Part shown: positions 1-9,439 of the stretch, piece by piece
Numbering within the stretch: position 1 is the stretch's first letter
Layout of the letters: each line of letters starts with the position of its first letter
NCBI GenBank assembly: GCA_964621525.1
Contig: CAZUMS010000004.1
Location: 62,001-126,000 of the forward strand
Length of the DNA: 64,000 bases
Direction of reading: 5' to 3'
DNA from: CAZMGV01 sp964621525 [NCBI: uncultured bacterium]
Lineage (GTDB): Bacteria > JAGRBM01
The notes under the pieces: model-generated
Seen by the model: only the letters and a program-made list of their open reading frames with translations
Told to the model about the DNA's origin: nothing
The model's database searches: none
Program-made: the position numbers and the translations under genes

Positions 1-1010
1 CGTTCATCGCCAAGCCCCATGTCCCGTTCGGCCTCGCCGGTCACGCCATCGATCATCGCACCCTCCGGGCGGACCACGGTGACGAAGTTCATCCCCCGTA
101 AATCGCGGAAATCGACGATGAACCGCATGTCCTGGCTTGTCATGAAAGCGGCCAGGGATTTGGGCAGGGTGAAGTATATTCTCGGCTCCCACAGCCGGTC
201 GTACTGGACCGATTCCATCGTAACGGGGATCGTGAACCCGGGCACCGGCGTCAGGACGACGTTCACGTGGCGCACTACCCGTACAGGGCCCGCCCGCGCG
301 CCCCAGAGCGTCGACTTGAGGTCGTCCTCGTCGATTCGGATCGTCACGAGATCGGCCACCGCCCGGCTCGTGATCCGTACCTTGAGCCGGTCCAGCACGT
401 TCTCGGCCTCACGTCCTTTCAGGTTCGGAAACACGAGGTGGTCGATCATCGCCGCATTGCCCTGCATGGCGCCCACTTCCATGGCGGGACTCGTCACCCG
501 GTCCTTCGCGGCGTTGTAAGTCACGTAAGGCATCATTGGCGGCCGCCGCACGGGGTCCACAAGCGCATAAACGTACCGGGGCTGCGGGAAGATCGCCGTG
601 TCGATGCGGAGCGGAAGAATCTGGCCCGCGACGTTCTCCGGAAGCTGCTCGCAGGCGGGGCCCGTATCGCGGAACATGAACACGATCTCGTCGTTCTCGT
701 CGAAGATTCCGGGCTTTTCGTCCGGCTTCAGCTTCGGCGCCGGATTATCGGGCAGCACGAAACCGTCCGGATTGCGCTCATCGATCTGGTGGTTGAGCGC
801 ACCGAGCACGCCGCCCACGCACCGGGCCATGGAGATCGTGTCGATCTTCAGGCCGAGCAGCGCTGGTGCCTGGCGGCCCGTTATGATGACAGGCCGTGGA
901 GAGAAATTCGTGAGCGGAGAGCGCTTTTCCTGCGCCCGCACCGGCACGATGCAGACAGAAACCAGCACAAACGCCGCCAGCAGAAATCCGGATTGAAGAG
1001 AACGGCCCAT
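1..1010 (-). CDS. Exported protein of unknown family, 3' end cut by window edge
   Basis: The gene reads leftward and has no stop before the window edge, so only about 336 N-terminal residues are visible. The ATG at 1010 opens a Sec-type signal peptide (hydrophobic stretch at about residues 8-24, then PVRAQ), so the product should be periplasmic or surface-exposed. I recognise no catalytic motif. Landmarks are DENDEIVFMFRDTGP near residue 104, MPYVTYNAAKDRVTS near 160 and AGPVRVVR near 240. The same landmarks occur in the same order in the protein at 28566-30632, so the two are paralogs. It follows the hydrolase at 1086-2015 by 75 bases in the same direction and may be the last gene of the trehalose operon. 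No function can be assigned. Confidence 0.8.
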   Translation of the reverse strand, partial: MGRSLQSGFLLAAFVLVSVCIVPVRAQEKRSPLTNFSPRPVIITGRQAPALLGLKIDTISMARCVGGVLGALNHQIDERNPDGFVLPDNPAPKLKPDEKPGIFDENDEIVFMFRDTGPACEQLPENVAGQILPLRIDTAIFPQPRYVYALVDPVRRPPMMPYVTYNAAKDRVTSPAMEVGAMQGNAAMIDHLVFPNLKGREAENVLDRLKVRITSRAVADLVTIRIDEDDLKSTLWGARAGPVRVVRHVNVVLTPVPGFTIPVTMESVQYDRLWEPRIYFTLPKSLAAFMTSQDMRFIVDFRDLRGMNFVTVVRPEGAMIDGVTGEAERDMGLGDE

Positions 1011-1085
1011 TCAGACCAAACGGTAGTGCACGGGAACCGTCAGTGCCACGGCAGAGAAACAGCCTGTCGGCCGGGAACTGACGAT

Positions 1086-2015
1086 TCAGTCAGCGGCCAT
1101 GCCCGCCCGCTGCCGTACCAGCTCTGCGAACTCCCGGACTGCTTCGTCGTAACCCGTACCGGGAGCGAACACGGTGTCATTGTGGAATTCGCGCTCCAGC
1201 GTCAGCATCTTTTTCGGATCCGGCGCAGCGGCAAAAAGCTTCTCGCCCATACGGTAGGGGACGATTTCGTCCCGGCGGCTGTGAATCACCAGGACCGGGC
1301 AGGTGACTTTCGCGATCTTTTCAAGATTGTTCATCTTCGTCGAGACAAGAAATTTCGGAACAAACGGCAGGACCTCGCCCGCCATGTCCGGGATCGACGT
1401 AAACGTGGACTGCACGAACAGCCCGCCCGGCCGCACTGTGGAAGCGAGCTCGAGCGCCGGGCCTCCGCCGAGACTTTTCCCGAACAGGATTACCTGCCGG
1501 GGCGAATAGCCGAGTTCACCGGTGAGCAGGTCCCAGGCCGCCCGGGCATCCTGATAGATACCCTTTTCGGAAGGGCGCCCTTCGCTTCGTCCGTAACCCC
1601 GGTAGTCCGGAGCCAGCACGGCGAACCCCATCGATGCGAACCGGAGCAGGATGTCATGCCGCTGGGCGATGTTCCCTGCGTTCCCGTGGAAATAGAGCAC
1701 CGCAAGCCGGGGTTCCGGCAGCGGCACGGGTGCTTCGGGCCGTGGGAGGGGCTGCATAAACCAGGCATGGATTTTCGTTCCGTCGGCGGCCTTGAGCCAT
1801 TTGTCCTCGGCAGCGGTTACCCATGGCCCTGCCGGAAACGGACGGCCCGTGAGCGCCGCCCCGGTTCCGCGGTCGGCATCGGGGAAGAAAATCAGGCTGT
1901 CCTCGAACGGCATGGCGTGAACTCCGGCGGGCATGCACACGGCCAGAAAAACCAGGAGCGCAGCAGTTACTCTCCCACGAGGGACCGGCCGGCAGCAACC
2001 GTCGGTTATCCGCAC
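1086..2015 (-). CDS. Exported alpha/beta hydrolase
   Basis: About 309 residues. I chose the GTG at 2015, which overlaps the stop of otsAB by 10 bases and gives a signal peptide (basic start, hydrophobic core, GVHA cleavage site); a much longer reading frame exists upstream but lies inside otsAB. The fold is shown by the oxyanion motif FHGNAGN, the nucleophile elbow GKSLGGG (Ser), the acid in HSRRDEIVP (Asp) and the His in REFHND. The architecture matches the YfhR/Bem46-like serine hydrolase group. The substrate is unknown. The leader implies a periplasmic or envelope location. The tight junction with the trehalose genes suggests co-expression but does not prove a shared pathway. Confidence 0.85.
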   Translation of the reverse strand: MRITDGCCRPVPRGRVTAALLVFLAVCMPAGVHAMPFEDSLIFFPDADRGTGAALTGRPFPAGPWVTAAEDKWLKAADGTKIHAWFMQPLPRPEAPVPLPEPRLAVLYFHGNAGNIAQRHDILLRFASMGFAVLAPDYRGYGRSEGRPSEKGIYQDARAAWDLLTGELGYSPRQVILFGKSLGGGPALELASTVRPGGLFVQSTFTSIPDMAGEVLPFVPKFLVSTKMNNLEKIAKVTCPVLVIHSRRDEIVPYRMGEKLFAAAPDPKKMLTLEREFHNDTVFAPGTGYDEAVREFAELVRQRAGMAAD

Positions 2016-4195
2016 AATTCCGTCAGCATCCGCCGGACATCGGCCGGAGTGCGGACCCTCCAGGGTGCCCGGGTCGGCCGGGGTCCCACATGAACCGCAT
2101 ATCCCTGCGGCGGCAGGGAGGCAAAAACGTCTTCGTCCGTTCGATCGTCTCCAGCCGCAAGAATCGGGGTTTCCGGCAATCCAGCGCCGGCGAAATGCCG
2201 GAGCACCAGTCCCTTGTGGATGCCGAGCTGCCGGATCTCGACGACTTTCACCCCTTTCAGGACCGTCACAGGACTGTTGCTGAGCACCTCGGCAAGGTGG
2301 AGACGCAACTCCTTCGCCTGCAGGCTGCCGAACTCCGGATCGGCGAGCCGGTAATGCCAGGCTACAGCGGTTTCTTTCTCTTCGATCAGGGAGCCCGGTG
2401 TTTGCGCCACGAACTGCTCGAGAATGGGCCTCACACGCGCCTTCCAGTCCGTGTTGATCTCGGCATTTGCAGTCCAGTCCGCATCCGGTGCAAGGCGCGA
2501 CCAGAACCCGTGCTCGGCATGCAGCCCCACCGGAAGGCACCCCAGCCAGCGGACCAGCGTCGCCCGGTCCCGGCCGCTCACGATATGAACCCCGGTGCCG
2601 GGGCTCGCGGCGAGCCGCCGGAGCAGCGTGAGCAATTCAGTATCCGGAACCGCCGCCTGAGGGGTTGGAGCGAATGGCACCAGTGTTCCGTCGTAATCGA
2701 GAAGCACGATCCGCTGCGGCGCCGCCCGGAGGATCCGGACGATTTCGGAAAGTGGCGGATGGCTCTCGCCAGGTGCCGGATCGCGGAACTCCGGAGAGGT
2801 ACACCCCTCGAGCGCCTCCATGAACGAGCGGTACCATCCGAAAACATCCCGGCTCCGGACCTGTTCCCGCAGGCTCTGCATCCGGAGCTGCTGTTCTTCG
2901 AGCGGCATCTCCACCGCCGTCTGGATTGCCGATGCAGTCCGGTCGATATCATACGGATTCACCGTGAGCGCATCGCCGAGTTCCGACGCCGCCCCGGCAA
3001 ACTCGCTGAGCACCAGAACCCCGCGTTCATCCGTCCGTGAGGCGACGAACTCCTTGGCGACGAGGTTCATGCCGTCGCGCAGTGGCGTCACGAGCATCAC
3101 ATCGGCAGTGCGGTAAAGGGCAGCTAGCTCCGTCTGGGAAAGGGACCGGTAGAGATACTGGATCGGCGACCAGTCGATCGTGGAAAACCGGCCGTTCACG
3201 TGGCCGACGGCTTCATCCAGCTGACGGCGGAGCTGCTCGTAGGCTTCCACTTTCTCGCGGGACGGCACCACCACCTGCAGCAGCTTGATCCGTCCGCGGA
3301 GCGAGGGTTCTCGCTCAAGGAGCCGTTCCACTGCGAGCACTCGCCGCATGAGCCCTTTGGTATAATCCAGCCGGTCCACACCAAGCAGTATTGAACGGGC
3401 CCGGTGCTCGCTCCGAAACTGGGCTGAGAAGGCCGCAGCGTCTGGATGCTCCGCAGCCCTGGCGAACTCGCCGGGATCGATGCTCATGGGGAAGACCCCA
3501 AGCCGCACCGTCCTCCCCTCGAAATTTGCCCGGTCCACATCGCATTCAACGCCGAGCACCCTGAGCAGCGAGCTCGAAAAGTGGCGCAGATACGTAAACG
3601 TGTGGAAGCCGATCAGGTCCGCACCCATGAGACCCGCCAGGAGTTCGGTCCGCCACGGGAGCGTACGGTAGACCTCCGACGACGGAAACGGGATGTGAAG
3701 GAAAAATCCGATGACTGCCTCGGGAATCCGTTCCCGGATCATCCCAGGAAGGAGGGCGAGCTGGTAATCGTGAACCCAGATCCGGTCGCCGGGTTTCCAG
3801 ACCGAAGCCACAGCATCGGCAAAGATGCAGTTTGCCTCCCGGTAGGCGTCCCAGTCCTTCCAGGCGTCAAACTCGACACGGTCCAGCAGATAATGGAAAA
3901 GCGGCCAGATGACCCCGTTCGAGAACCCTTCGTAGAACTGTTTCACCAGGTCCGCCGGTAGCCCGACCGGCACCAGCTTGTGTTCCGCGAGCAGGGCCTT
4001 GAGCCGGGAACTTTGGCCCGGTTCCTCCGGGATCTCGATCCCCGGCCAACCGATCCAGAGGGATTCGCCACGTTCATGCGGACCCCTGAGCCCGCTGGCG
4101 AGTCCTCCGGCTGACGGCACCGCCTGAAACCCGCCCTCGGTTTCCGTGACGGTCACGGGCAGACGGTTTGAGACCAGCAGCAGCCGCCCGCTCAT
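2006..4195 (-). CDS. Fused trehalose-6-phosphate synthase/phosphatase (OtsA-OtsB)
   Basis: About 729 residues in two halves. The N-terminal GT20 synthase, about residues 1-470, joins UDP-glucose and glucose-6-phosphate; it shows VSNRLP at the start, [11 protein letters not shown] and [11 protein letters not shown]. The C-terminal HAD phosphatase, about residues 490-729, removes phosphate from trehalose-6-phosphate; it shows the nucleophile motif [18 protein letters not shown] and [11 protein letters not shown]. In many bacteria these are separate otsA and otsB genes; fused forms are also known. The ATG at 4195 overlaps the upstream stop as ATGA; a GTG at 4201 is the alternative. Translational coupling with the GH15 gene upstream is likely. 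The product is cytoplasmic and supports osmotic or desiccation tolerance. Confidence 0.93.
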   Translation of the reverse strand: MSGRLLLVSNRLPVTVTETEGGFQAVPSAGGLASGLRGPHERGESLWIGWPGIEIPEEPGQSSRLKALLAEHKLVPVGLPADLVKQFYEGFSNGVIWPLFHYLLDRVEFDAWKDWDAYREANCIFADAVASVWKPGDRIWVHDYQLALLPGMIRERIPEAVIGFFLHIPFPSSEVYRTLPWRTELLAGLMGADLIGFHTFTYLRHFSSSLLRVLGVECDVDRANFEGRTVRLGVFPMSIDPGEFARAAEHPDAAAFSAQFRSEHRARSILLGVDRLDYTKGLMRRVLAVERLLEREPSLRGRIKLLQVVVPSREKVEAYEQLRRQLDEAVGHVNGRFSTIDWSPIQYLYRSLSQTELAALYRTADVMLVTPLRDGMNLVAKEFVASRTDERGVLVLSEFAGAASELGDALTVNPYDIDRTASAIQTAVEMPLEEQQLRMQSLREQVRSRDVFGWYRSFMEALEGCTSPEFRDPAPGESHPPLSEIVRILRAAPQRIVLLDYDGTLVPFAPTPQAAVPDTELLTLLRRLAASPGTGVHIVSGRDRATLVRWLGCLPVGLHAEHGFWSRLAPDADWTANAEINTDWKARVRPILEQFVAQTPGSLIEEKETAVAWHYRLADPEFGSLQAKELRLHLAEVLSNSPVTVLKGVKVVEIRQLGIHKGLVLRHFAGAGLPETPILAAGDDRTDEDVFASLPPQGYAVHVGPRPTRAPWRVRTPADVRRMLTELCG

Positions 4196-6015
4196 GTCCA
4201 CGCCCTCACTTTCCCGTTCCGCGCCTCAAGCAGTTCTCCAATGGTCATGGCAGCATGAATGAGCCCCACGTGGGTGTATGCCTGCGGGAAATTCCCGAGG
4301 AGCCGGCCTGTGGCCGGGTCGATATCTTCCGAGAACAGGCCCACCGGGTTTGTGTAGGTCAGGAGACGGTTGAACAGTTCCACCGCTTCGTCCAGCCGCC
4401 CGGTGAGGGCGAGCGCCTCCACCCACCAGAACGAACAGATCGTGAAAGCACTGCTCGTCTCACCGAAATCATCCGGATTCCGGTAGCGGAGCATAAGGCC
4501 ATTCACCACCAGCTCTTGCTCGTAGGCTTTCACCGTCCGGACAAATCTCGGGTCCGTTGCATCGACGATGCCGATGGTGGGGAGCAGCAGATTCGAAGCG
4601 TCCGGAAACTGCCCATCCAGGGCCTGCGTGAAGAAACCGTGTTTCTCGCTGAATCCTCTTGTGAGGACGGTCTCCCGTTCGGCAGCGGCGATGGTTTCCC
4701 AGCGGGCGGCGAGACCGGTCCGGCCGAACGCCCGGGCAAGCACAGCCCCTCTTGAGATTGCAGCCCAGCACATGGCCCTGGAAAAGGTGTAAGGCCTGAG
4801 CAGCGATCGGAACTCCCAGATACCTGTATCCAGCGTGGAAGCGTCACGGATCGCCTGCTCCACCAGCTTTTCGATCAGCGGGAAAAACGCTTCCCGGTCG
4901 GGAATTACGACGCGCACGTCGGTGAGCAGGGTTTCGAGACAGAGGATCATCTCGCCCATGAGGTCGTTCTGCCGCTGGTGAGAAGCCGCATTGCCGGTAC
5001 GCACAGGGCCACTGCCGCCGAAGCCGACCAGATGCGCGAGCTGATCCTCCAGCAGATCCCGTTCGCCGCCAAGTCCATAGAGCGGCTGAAGCGGCCCGCT
5101 TTCGGCCACGTTGCGCAGGTAGCGGATGAACTGCTCGCCCTCATGAAGATGACTGAGACGGCGCAGCGCCTCCACAACGAAAGCCGCGTCCCGGAGCCAG
5201 CAGTACCGGTAGTCCCAGGTCCGCCCGGTCCCCAGCGCTTCCGGGATACTGGTGGTCGCCGCCGCGATGATGGCCCCAGTGTCGTGGCAGGCATGCAGCT
5301 TGAGACAAAGTGCCGAACGCAGCACTTCGGCCGGAGCAAACGTCGGAACGGCGCAGGTCTTCGCCCAGGCCTGCCAGCCGGCAACCGTAAGATCCAGGCT
5401 CCGCTCTACGTCCTGAAGGGAGGAAATGCCGTCAGGGGTTCCATAGGCGAGCCGGAAGAACAGCGGCCGGTCGAGCGTGAACTCGAGCCGGTTCAGGAGA
5501 TACTCGACCGGAAGATTCGTCGTCAGAACGAACGGATCACGGCTGCCGTCCAGCAGCACTGTACTGTCGCCGCCCACAAGAGAGGGCGACGTCCGCGCGT
5601 AATCGGGGCGCGGATCGTACACGACCGAGAGCCGGGGCGTCCCCGACAGGGGTCTGATGAGCCGGACGATTTCCACCGGCACGCGGACGCCAAGCCCGTC
5701 CGGAATCCGGGGAGCAAAGTCGATCAGTTCCCAGGAACCGGCGGCACCTGCAAATTCGGTCCGGAGGACATTGGTGTTGGGAACGTAAGCCTGGCGGCCC
5801 CGGACTTCCCGGCCGCCGAAAAGGAACACAAAGGTTCCGCCTTTGTCCCGGTCCAGAAGCCGTCCGAATACAGACGGAGAATCGAACCGGGGCATACAGA
5901 GCCACTCGACCGCCCCCGACGGCGAGACGAGTGAGATCACCCGACCGTTACCGGTCGCTCCGTGATCAAGGGCAGGAACATCTCCGTTTCCCGCGGGGTG
6001 TATCTTCCCGCTCAT
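4192..6015 (-). CDS. Glycoside hydrolase family 15 (glucoamylase/trehalase-like)
   Basis: 607 residues, the usual length for bacterial GH15 enzymes of this type. The N-terminal part has GNGRVISLVSPSGAVEWLC, the usual opening of the beta-sandwich domain. The (alpha/alpha)6 barrel carries WDYRYCWLRDA, the general-acid region, and near the C-terminus SEDIDPATGRLLGNFPQAY, which holds the expected catalytic base region. Its overlap with the trehalose synthase/phosphatase gene suggests it hydrolyses trehalose or a related glucoside, balancing synthesis. Family members also act on other alpha-glucosides, so the substrate is inference. There is no signal peptide, so it is cytoplasmic. It is the first gene of the otsAB operon. 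Confidence 0.92.
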   Translation of the reverse strand: MSGKIHPAGNGDVPALDHGATGNGRVISLVSPSGAVEWLCMPRFDSPSVFGRLLDRDKGGTFVFLFGGREVRGRQAYVPNTNVLRTEFAGAAGSWELIDFAPRIPDGLGVRVPVEIVRLIRPLSGTPRLSVVYDPRPDYARTSPSLVGGDSTVLLDGSRDPFVLTTNLPVEYLLNRLEFTLDRPLFFRLAYGTPDGISSLQDVERSLDLTVAGWQAWAKTCAVPTFAPAEVLRSALCLKLHACHDTGAIIAAATTSIPEALGTGRTWDYRYCWLRDAAFVVEALRRLSHLHEGEQFIRYLRNVAESGPLQPLYGLGGERDLLEDQLAHLVGFGGSGPVRTGNAASHQRQNDLMGEMILCLETLLTDVRVVIPDREAFFPLIEKLVEQAIRDASTLDTGIWEFRSLLRPYTFSRAMCWAAISRGAVLARAFGRTGLAARWETIAAAERETVLTRGFSEKHGFFTQALDGQFPDASNLLLPTIGIVDATDPRFVRTVKAYEQELVVNGLMLRYRNPDDFGETSSAFTICSFWWVEALALTGRLDEAVELFNRLLTYTNPVGLFSEDIDPATGRLLGNFPQAYTHVGLIHAAMTIGELLEARNGKVRAWT

Positions 6016-6125
6016 ACCGCCATAACACCCGTACCGGAAGCGGAAGACAAGCGTTGTCCCTGCGCGGGATGAGAGAGCAGGAATCCGGAATTACCAGATA
6101 TATCAATGGGGAAAAGCGGAAAACC

Positions 6126-6587
6126 TCAGGCCTTCAGTTCGGTCGTGCAGTGCGGGCAGCGGGTCGCCTTGATGTGGATCTTCGAGAAGCAGGCCGGGCA
6201 CTCCTTCTCGGTGGGTGCGGCGGAAACCGCAGGGGCTTCCTTCTTCGCCAGTTCTTCCTTCACGCGGTTGAACTGCTTGATGATCATGAACATGACGAAC
6301 GCCGTGATCGTGAAATCCAGCAGCGTGTTCATGAACACACCGTAGTTCACCGTCGCAGCGCCGGCAGCCTTCGCCTCGGCCAGCGACTTAAACTCGCCGC
6401 CCGAGAGGCTGACGAACAGGTCGCTGAAGTTGACCTTGCCGATCAGCGCACCCACCGGCGGCATCAGCACGTCGTTCACGGCGGAGCTGACGATCTTTCC
6501 GAATGCGCCGCCGATGATAACGCCCACGGCGAGGTCGATGACGTTCCCCCGGACCGCGAAATCACGGAATTCCTTGATGACACTCAT
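6126..6587 (-). CDS. mscL: Large-conductance mechanosensitive channel MscL with zinc ribbon
   Basis: 153 residues. The start [20 protein letters not shown] and the glycine-rich first membrane helix ([16 protein letters not shown]) are diagnostic of MscL, the pore that opens at near-lytic membrane tension and releases solutes on osmotic downshock. The second helix lies at about residues 80-105. The C-terminus is not the usual bundle alone: it ends in a two-CxxC ribbon (CPAC then CPHC, about residues 132-148), a variant also found in some other bacterial MscL proteins. It lies between the trehalose operon and an OmpA lipoprotein, both also related to envelope or osmotic stress, but it appears to have its own transcription unit. 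Confidence 0.95.
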   Translation of the reverse strand: MSVIKEFRDFAVRGNVIDLAVGVIIGGAFGKIVSSAVNDVLMPPVGALIGKVNFSDLFVSLSGGEFKSLAEAKAAGAATVNYGVFMNTLLDFTITAFVMFMIIKQFNRVKEELAKKEAPAVSAAPTEKECPACFSKIHIKATRCPHCTTELKA

Positions 6588-6621
6588 GACGGTTCTCCTC
6601 TTTCACTTCCTTCGGGAGCGA

Positions 6622-6655
6622 AACGACCTCCCGGCACGAGGCTCGGGAGGCCGTT
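6622..6655 (-). terminator. Likely terminator of the OmpA-family lipoprotein gene
   Basis: An imperfect hairpin: aacg-a-cctcccg pairs with cgggagg-c-cgtt around a 10-base loop, with one mismatch. On the minus strand it lies just after the stop at 6677 and is followed by a short T stretch, so it fits a weak intrinsic terminator before mscL. Confidence 0.45.
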
Positions 6656-6676
6656 CCGGGCCCTTGGGAGATTCTA

Positions 6677-7612
6677 TCAGTTCTGGGCCGGGTCGAGAAC
6701 CACGAATTCCACGCGGCGGTTCTGCGCCTGCTTGTCTTTCGTATCGTCCGGCGAGACAACCGGCTTCTCCTCGCCATAGCCCACAGGGGTCAGGCGGTCG
6801 GCGGCGACGCCCTTCTTGACGAGATAGGCCTTCACCGAGTTGGCGCGGGACTGGGACAGCCGCTTGTTGGCTCCGGCATCGCCCACCGTATCGGTGTGAC
6901 CGGCAACTTCGACCTTTTTGATCTGCGGATTGTCGACGAGCACACGGGCGACGTCGTTCAGCAGGTCATTCGATTTCGCCAGGATGTCCGCCTTGCTGGT
7001 GGCAAAGTAGACCGTCTGGAGAATGACGATCTTGTTGCCTTCCACGCGGGCGAGCGCCTTGGAGCTCGGCACCAGCACGAAGTCGGTCTTCGTGGGCTTG
7101 CCGGCGGCGACCTTCACGGTCTTGGCCTGCGGTTCATGATCCGTCGCCGATGCGCGGATCAGGTATTCGCCCTCGGCCAGATCCTCGCTGTAAGCGGCGT
7201 CCTTTGTCGGAGTGTTCTTCACCGGGTCGCCATCTTTTGAAATCGAAATAAAGGCAGCCAGCGGGCTTCCATCGGTGGAAGTCACCTTGCCTTCGGCGCG
7301 TCCGGGCGCCTTCTCGGCAACGGCGGCAGCCACAGGAGCGGGAGCCGGAGCGGCTTCCTTCGCCGGAGCCTGCTCGGCAGGTTGCGCCGGAGCTTCCTTG
7401 GCGGGCTCAGCCGCGGCCTGCTGCTCGGCGGGTGCTTCGGCCGGCTTGGCGGCCGCCTTCGGGCGCGCCGTGCCGCAATCGTCCCAGTAGGTGCAACGGC
7501 GCATGCCACGCTCCGACAGGGTGCCGTCGTAGTTGCCGTAGTTGCCGGCGCCGTGTTCGGCACAGGCACCAAGGGCCAGGGTCAGGACAGAAATCGAAAT
7601 GATCTTTTTCAC
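6677..7612 (-). CDS. OmpA-family peptidoglycan-associated lipoprotein
   Basis: About 311 residues from the GTG at 7612, chosen because it directly opens a lipoprotein signal (KKIISISVLTLALGAC) and has a GGAG-type ribosome site 8 bases upstream. After the lipidated Cys comes a short region with two further Cys, then an Ala/Pro/Glu-rich linker at about residues 50-100, a small beta domain with GKVTSTDGSPLAAFISI and GEYLIRASA (carboxypeptidase-regulatory/PEGA style), and a C-terminal OmpA domain with AGHTDTVGDAGANKRLSQSRA, the peptidoglycan-binding signature. It should anchor the outer membrane to the cell wall. It is similar in layout to Pal but longer. It is probably a single-gene unit with a terminator at 6622-6655. 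Confidence 0.88.
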   Translation of the reverse strand: MKKIISISVLTLALGACAEHGAGNYGNYDGTLSERGMRRCTYWDDCGTARPKAAAKPAEAPAEQQAAAEPAKEAPAQPAEQAPAKEAAPAPAPVAAAVAEKAPGRAEGKVTSTDGSPLAAFISISKDGDPVKNTPTKDAAYSEDLAEGEYLIRASATDHEPQAKTVKVAAGKPTKTDFVLVPSSKALARVEGNKIVILQTVYFATSKADILAKSNDLLNDVARVLVDNPQIKKVEVAGHTDTVGDAGANKRLSQSRANSVKAYLVKKGVAADRLTPVGYGEEKPVVSPDDTKDKQAQNRRVEFVVLDPAQN

Positions 7613-7833
7613 AGGAAAATCTCCATAACTTTCTTCGGTTTGATATCGAGCGGGATCCCGCGATCCCTCCGTTACCCGAGGAACCATCATCTCCGGACCG
7701 GGTAAATCCGTCTATGACAGCGCTCACAAGGCGTGCCGTATCTGGCATAACTCGAATACGCCGGAAACAGGTTGCCGGGTAAAATGGTGCCGGGTTTTGC
7801 CGCAAAACGGAACGCTGACAGGTCAGTCAGCGC

Positions 7834-8625
7834 TCATTCCGGGTCCTTGAACTTCGCCTCGCGCTTCTGCATCCGGGCCATGAGGGCTTCCATCTGGTTT
7901 GCCGAGCCGATGAGCTTCATCTGCTCGGTGGCCTCCGCCCGGAGCGCATCCGAGACAGTGGCATCCGGAAGGGCGTTCAGCAGCCGCTTGGCGGCGCGGA
8001 TCGCATGGGGATTCCTGCCCGCGATCTCCTTCGCCGTCTTGAGAGCGTCCGAGAGCGGGTCCTCCGAAATCCGGGTGACGAGGCCGAGACCGAGAGCTTC
8101 CGTCCCCTGCACGATACGGCCCGTGTAGGTGAGGTCGCGGAGGATATCGCCGCGCAGAAGGTCGCGCAGGGTCGCCGTCCCCGACATGTCGGGGATGAGG
8201 CCGAGCTGGATTTCCATGACCGACAGCCGGGCATCCGCTTTCGCGTATCGCATGTCCGCCCCGAGCGCGATCTGCAGGCCGCCGCCGAAGCAGGCTCCGT
8301 GGACCGCCGCGATCACCGGAACCGGTACTTCACGCCAGACCCAGCCGGGCTTCTGGTAGTAGTTCGAGGGGCCGTCCTTGGCCTTCATGTTCTCCTGGAT
8401 CGCCGCCGGGCTGAACGAAGCGCCGCCCACATCGAGACCGGAGCAGAAGCTCGGGCCGTTACCGGAGAGCACCACGGCCCGGACCGACTTGTCACGGACA
8501 AGCTTTTCTCCCGCAGCCGTCACCGCCTCGAACATGTCCTTGGACAGTGCGTTGTGCTTTTCGGGACGGTTCAGCCGGACGTCGGCGACGCCCCCGGAAA
8601 TCTCGATGGTAACGAGTTCGGCCAT
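7834..8625 (-). CDS. Enoyl-CoA hydratase/isomerase family protein
   Basis: 263 residues, normal crotonase length. The first oxyanion-hole loop is SFCSGLDVGG (about residues 58-67) and the second is GACFGGGLQIALGADMRYA. The active-site segment reads GLIPDMSGT, without the two glutamates of classical short-chain enoyl-CoA hydratase at the expected places, so isomerase or another crotonase activity is equally possible. It acts on acyl-CoA thioesters in the cytoplasm, probably in fatty acid or aromatic breakdown. It stands alone between the OmpA lipoprotein and the ExoD-like gene. A second crotonase is at 23096-23884. Confidence 0.9.
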   Translation of the reverse strand: MAELVTIEISGGVADVRLNRPEKHNALSKDMFEAVTAAGEKLVRDKSVRAVVLSGNGPSFCSGLDVGGASFSPAAIQENMKAKDGPSNYYQKPGWVWREVPVPVIAAVHGACFGGGLQIALGADMRYAKADARLSVMEIQLGLIPDMSGTATLRDLLRGDILRDLTYTGRIVQGTEALGLGLVTRISEDPLSDALKTAKEIAGRNPHAIRAAKRLLNALPDATVSDALRAEATEQMKLIGSANQMEALMARMQKREAKFKDPE

Positions 8626-8715
8626 GACGGCACTCCTTCAGGGGTCCGGCTGCCTTCGTGGCGCAGGCCGGCCACCGGATGCATCAATAACCTGCCGGAA
8701 CGGGAGGGGGAAGCC

Positions 8716-9348
8716 TCAGATCAGGGCAGGCAGTCCAAGCTTCTCGAAAATCCAGACTCCACCCCAGACGATAGCCGCGAAGATAGCGACCGTAACGGCA
8801 ATAAATCCGTAGCCCAGCGTGATCAGGAGACCGTCTTCCTCCATGAGACCGTAGGAAAGCAAAACGAGCGCGAGCGCCGGCGGCACGTTCGTCCCCGGCG
8901 GGCCGGGCAGGATCAGCAGCACGGCACCGGCGACGAATCCGATCCCGTGAAACCGGAGCATGAGGTCGCTCTTCCACAGGATGGGCCACCGGGGCCGGAC
9001 GTATTTTTCAAACCGTCGCGAGATACGGGCACCGTGGAGAAACAGTTTTTTCAGCACCTCGCTATGGATCTCGCGGCGGGCGAGCTTTTCCGGAATCCAC
9101 GGCGGGATGCCCAGCATCATGGCCACGCTCACGGTAATCATGACCGTACCCAGAAGCTGCGAGAGGCCCATCATCGGCACGGGGATCAGGAACGGGAGGG
9201 AAAGAATCAGGATGATGAGGGGATGATCGCGCACCGACAGCTGGCGGAAGAGATCGCTCAGCGTCGAGTGCTCGCCAGAAATGGATTCGCGGAGGCGGTC
9301 GAATTCGTCGGAGAGCCGTTCGGGCTGGGGCGTATTGATGTGTTCCAT
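8716..9348 (-). CDS. ExoD-family membrane protein
   Basis: 210 residues. The N-terminal half has the family pattern LSVRDHPLIILILSLPFLIPVP followed at once by more hydrophobic segments, giving about four to five membrane spans, and a charged cytoplasmic loop around EKLARREIHSEVLKKLF. This matches the ExoD family, named from a rhizobial gene needed for exopolysaccharide production; its biochemical role is not established. There is no polysaccharide cluster beside it, only a glycosyltransferase at 10531-11295 two genes away. The start at 9348 is the ATG preceding MEHINTPQPE. Confidence 0.85.
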   Translation of the reverse strand: MEHINTPQPERLSDEFDRLRESISGEHSTLSDLFRQLSVRDHPLIILILSLPFLIPVPMMGLSQLLGTVMITVSVAMMLGIPPWIPEKLARREIHSEVLKKLFLHGARISRRFEKYVRPRWPILWKSDLMLRFHGIGFVAGAVLLILPGPPGTNVPPALALVLLSYGLMEEDGLLITLGYGFIAVTVAIFAAIVWGGVWIFEKLGLPALI

Positions 9349-9382
9349 CGAGCTTCGTAATTATCCCGTCCGGGAAAAAGAA

Positions 9383-9410
9383 AACAGGGCGCGGTTTCCC
9401 GCGCCCTGTT
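9383..9410 (-). terminator. Rho-independent terminator of the lipoprotein gene at 9440
   Basis: A perfect 10-base-pair stem, aacagggcgc with gcgccctgtt, around loop ggtttccc. Reading the minus strand it follows the stop at 9440 by about 30 bases and is followed by TTCTTTTTCC, a clear T run. Confidence 0.85.
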
Positions 9411-9439
9411 CCGTTACGGGCGTTAACCGTCAGAGACGG

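Noticed and set aside
267-2093. A 608-codon open frame on the plus strand
   Set aside because: It opposes the truncated exported protein and the hydrolase, both with signal peptides and family motifs on the minus strand.
2016-2540. Longer N-terminus for the alpha/beta hydrolase
   Set aside because: The extra residues lie inside otsAB in another frame and would bury the signal peptide.
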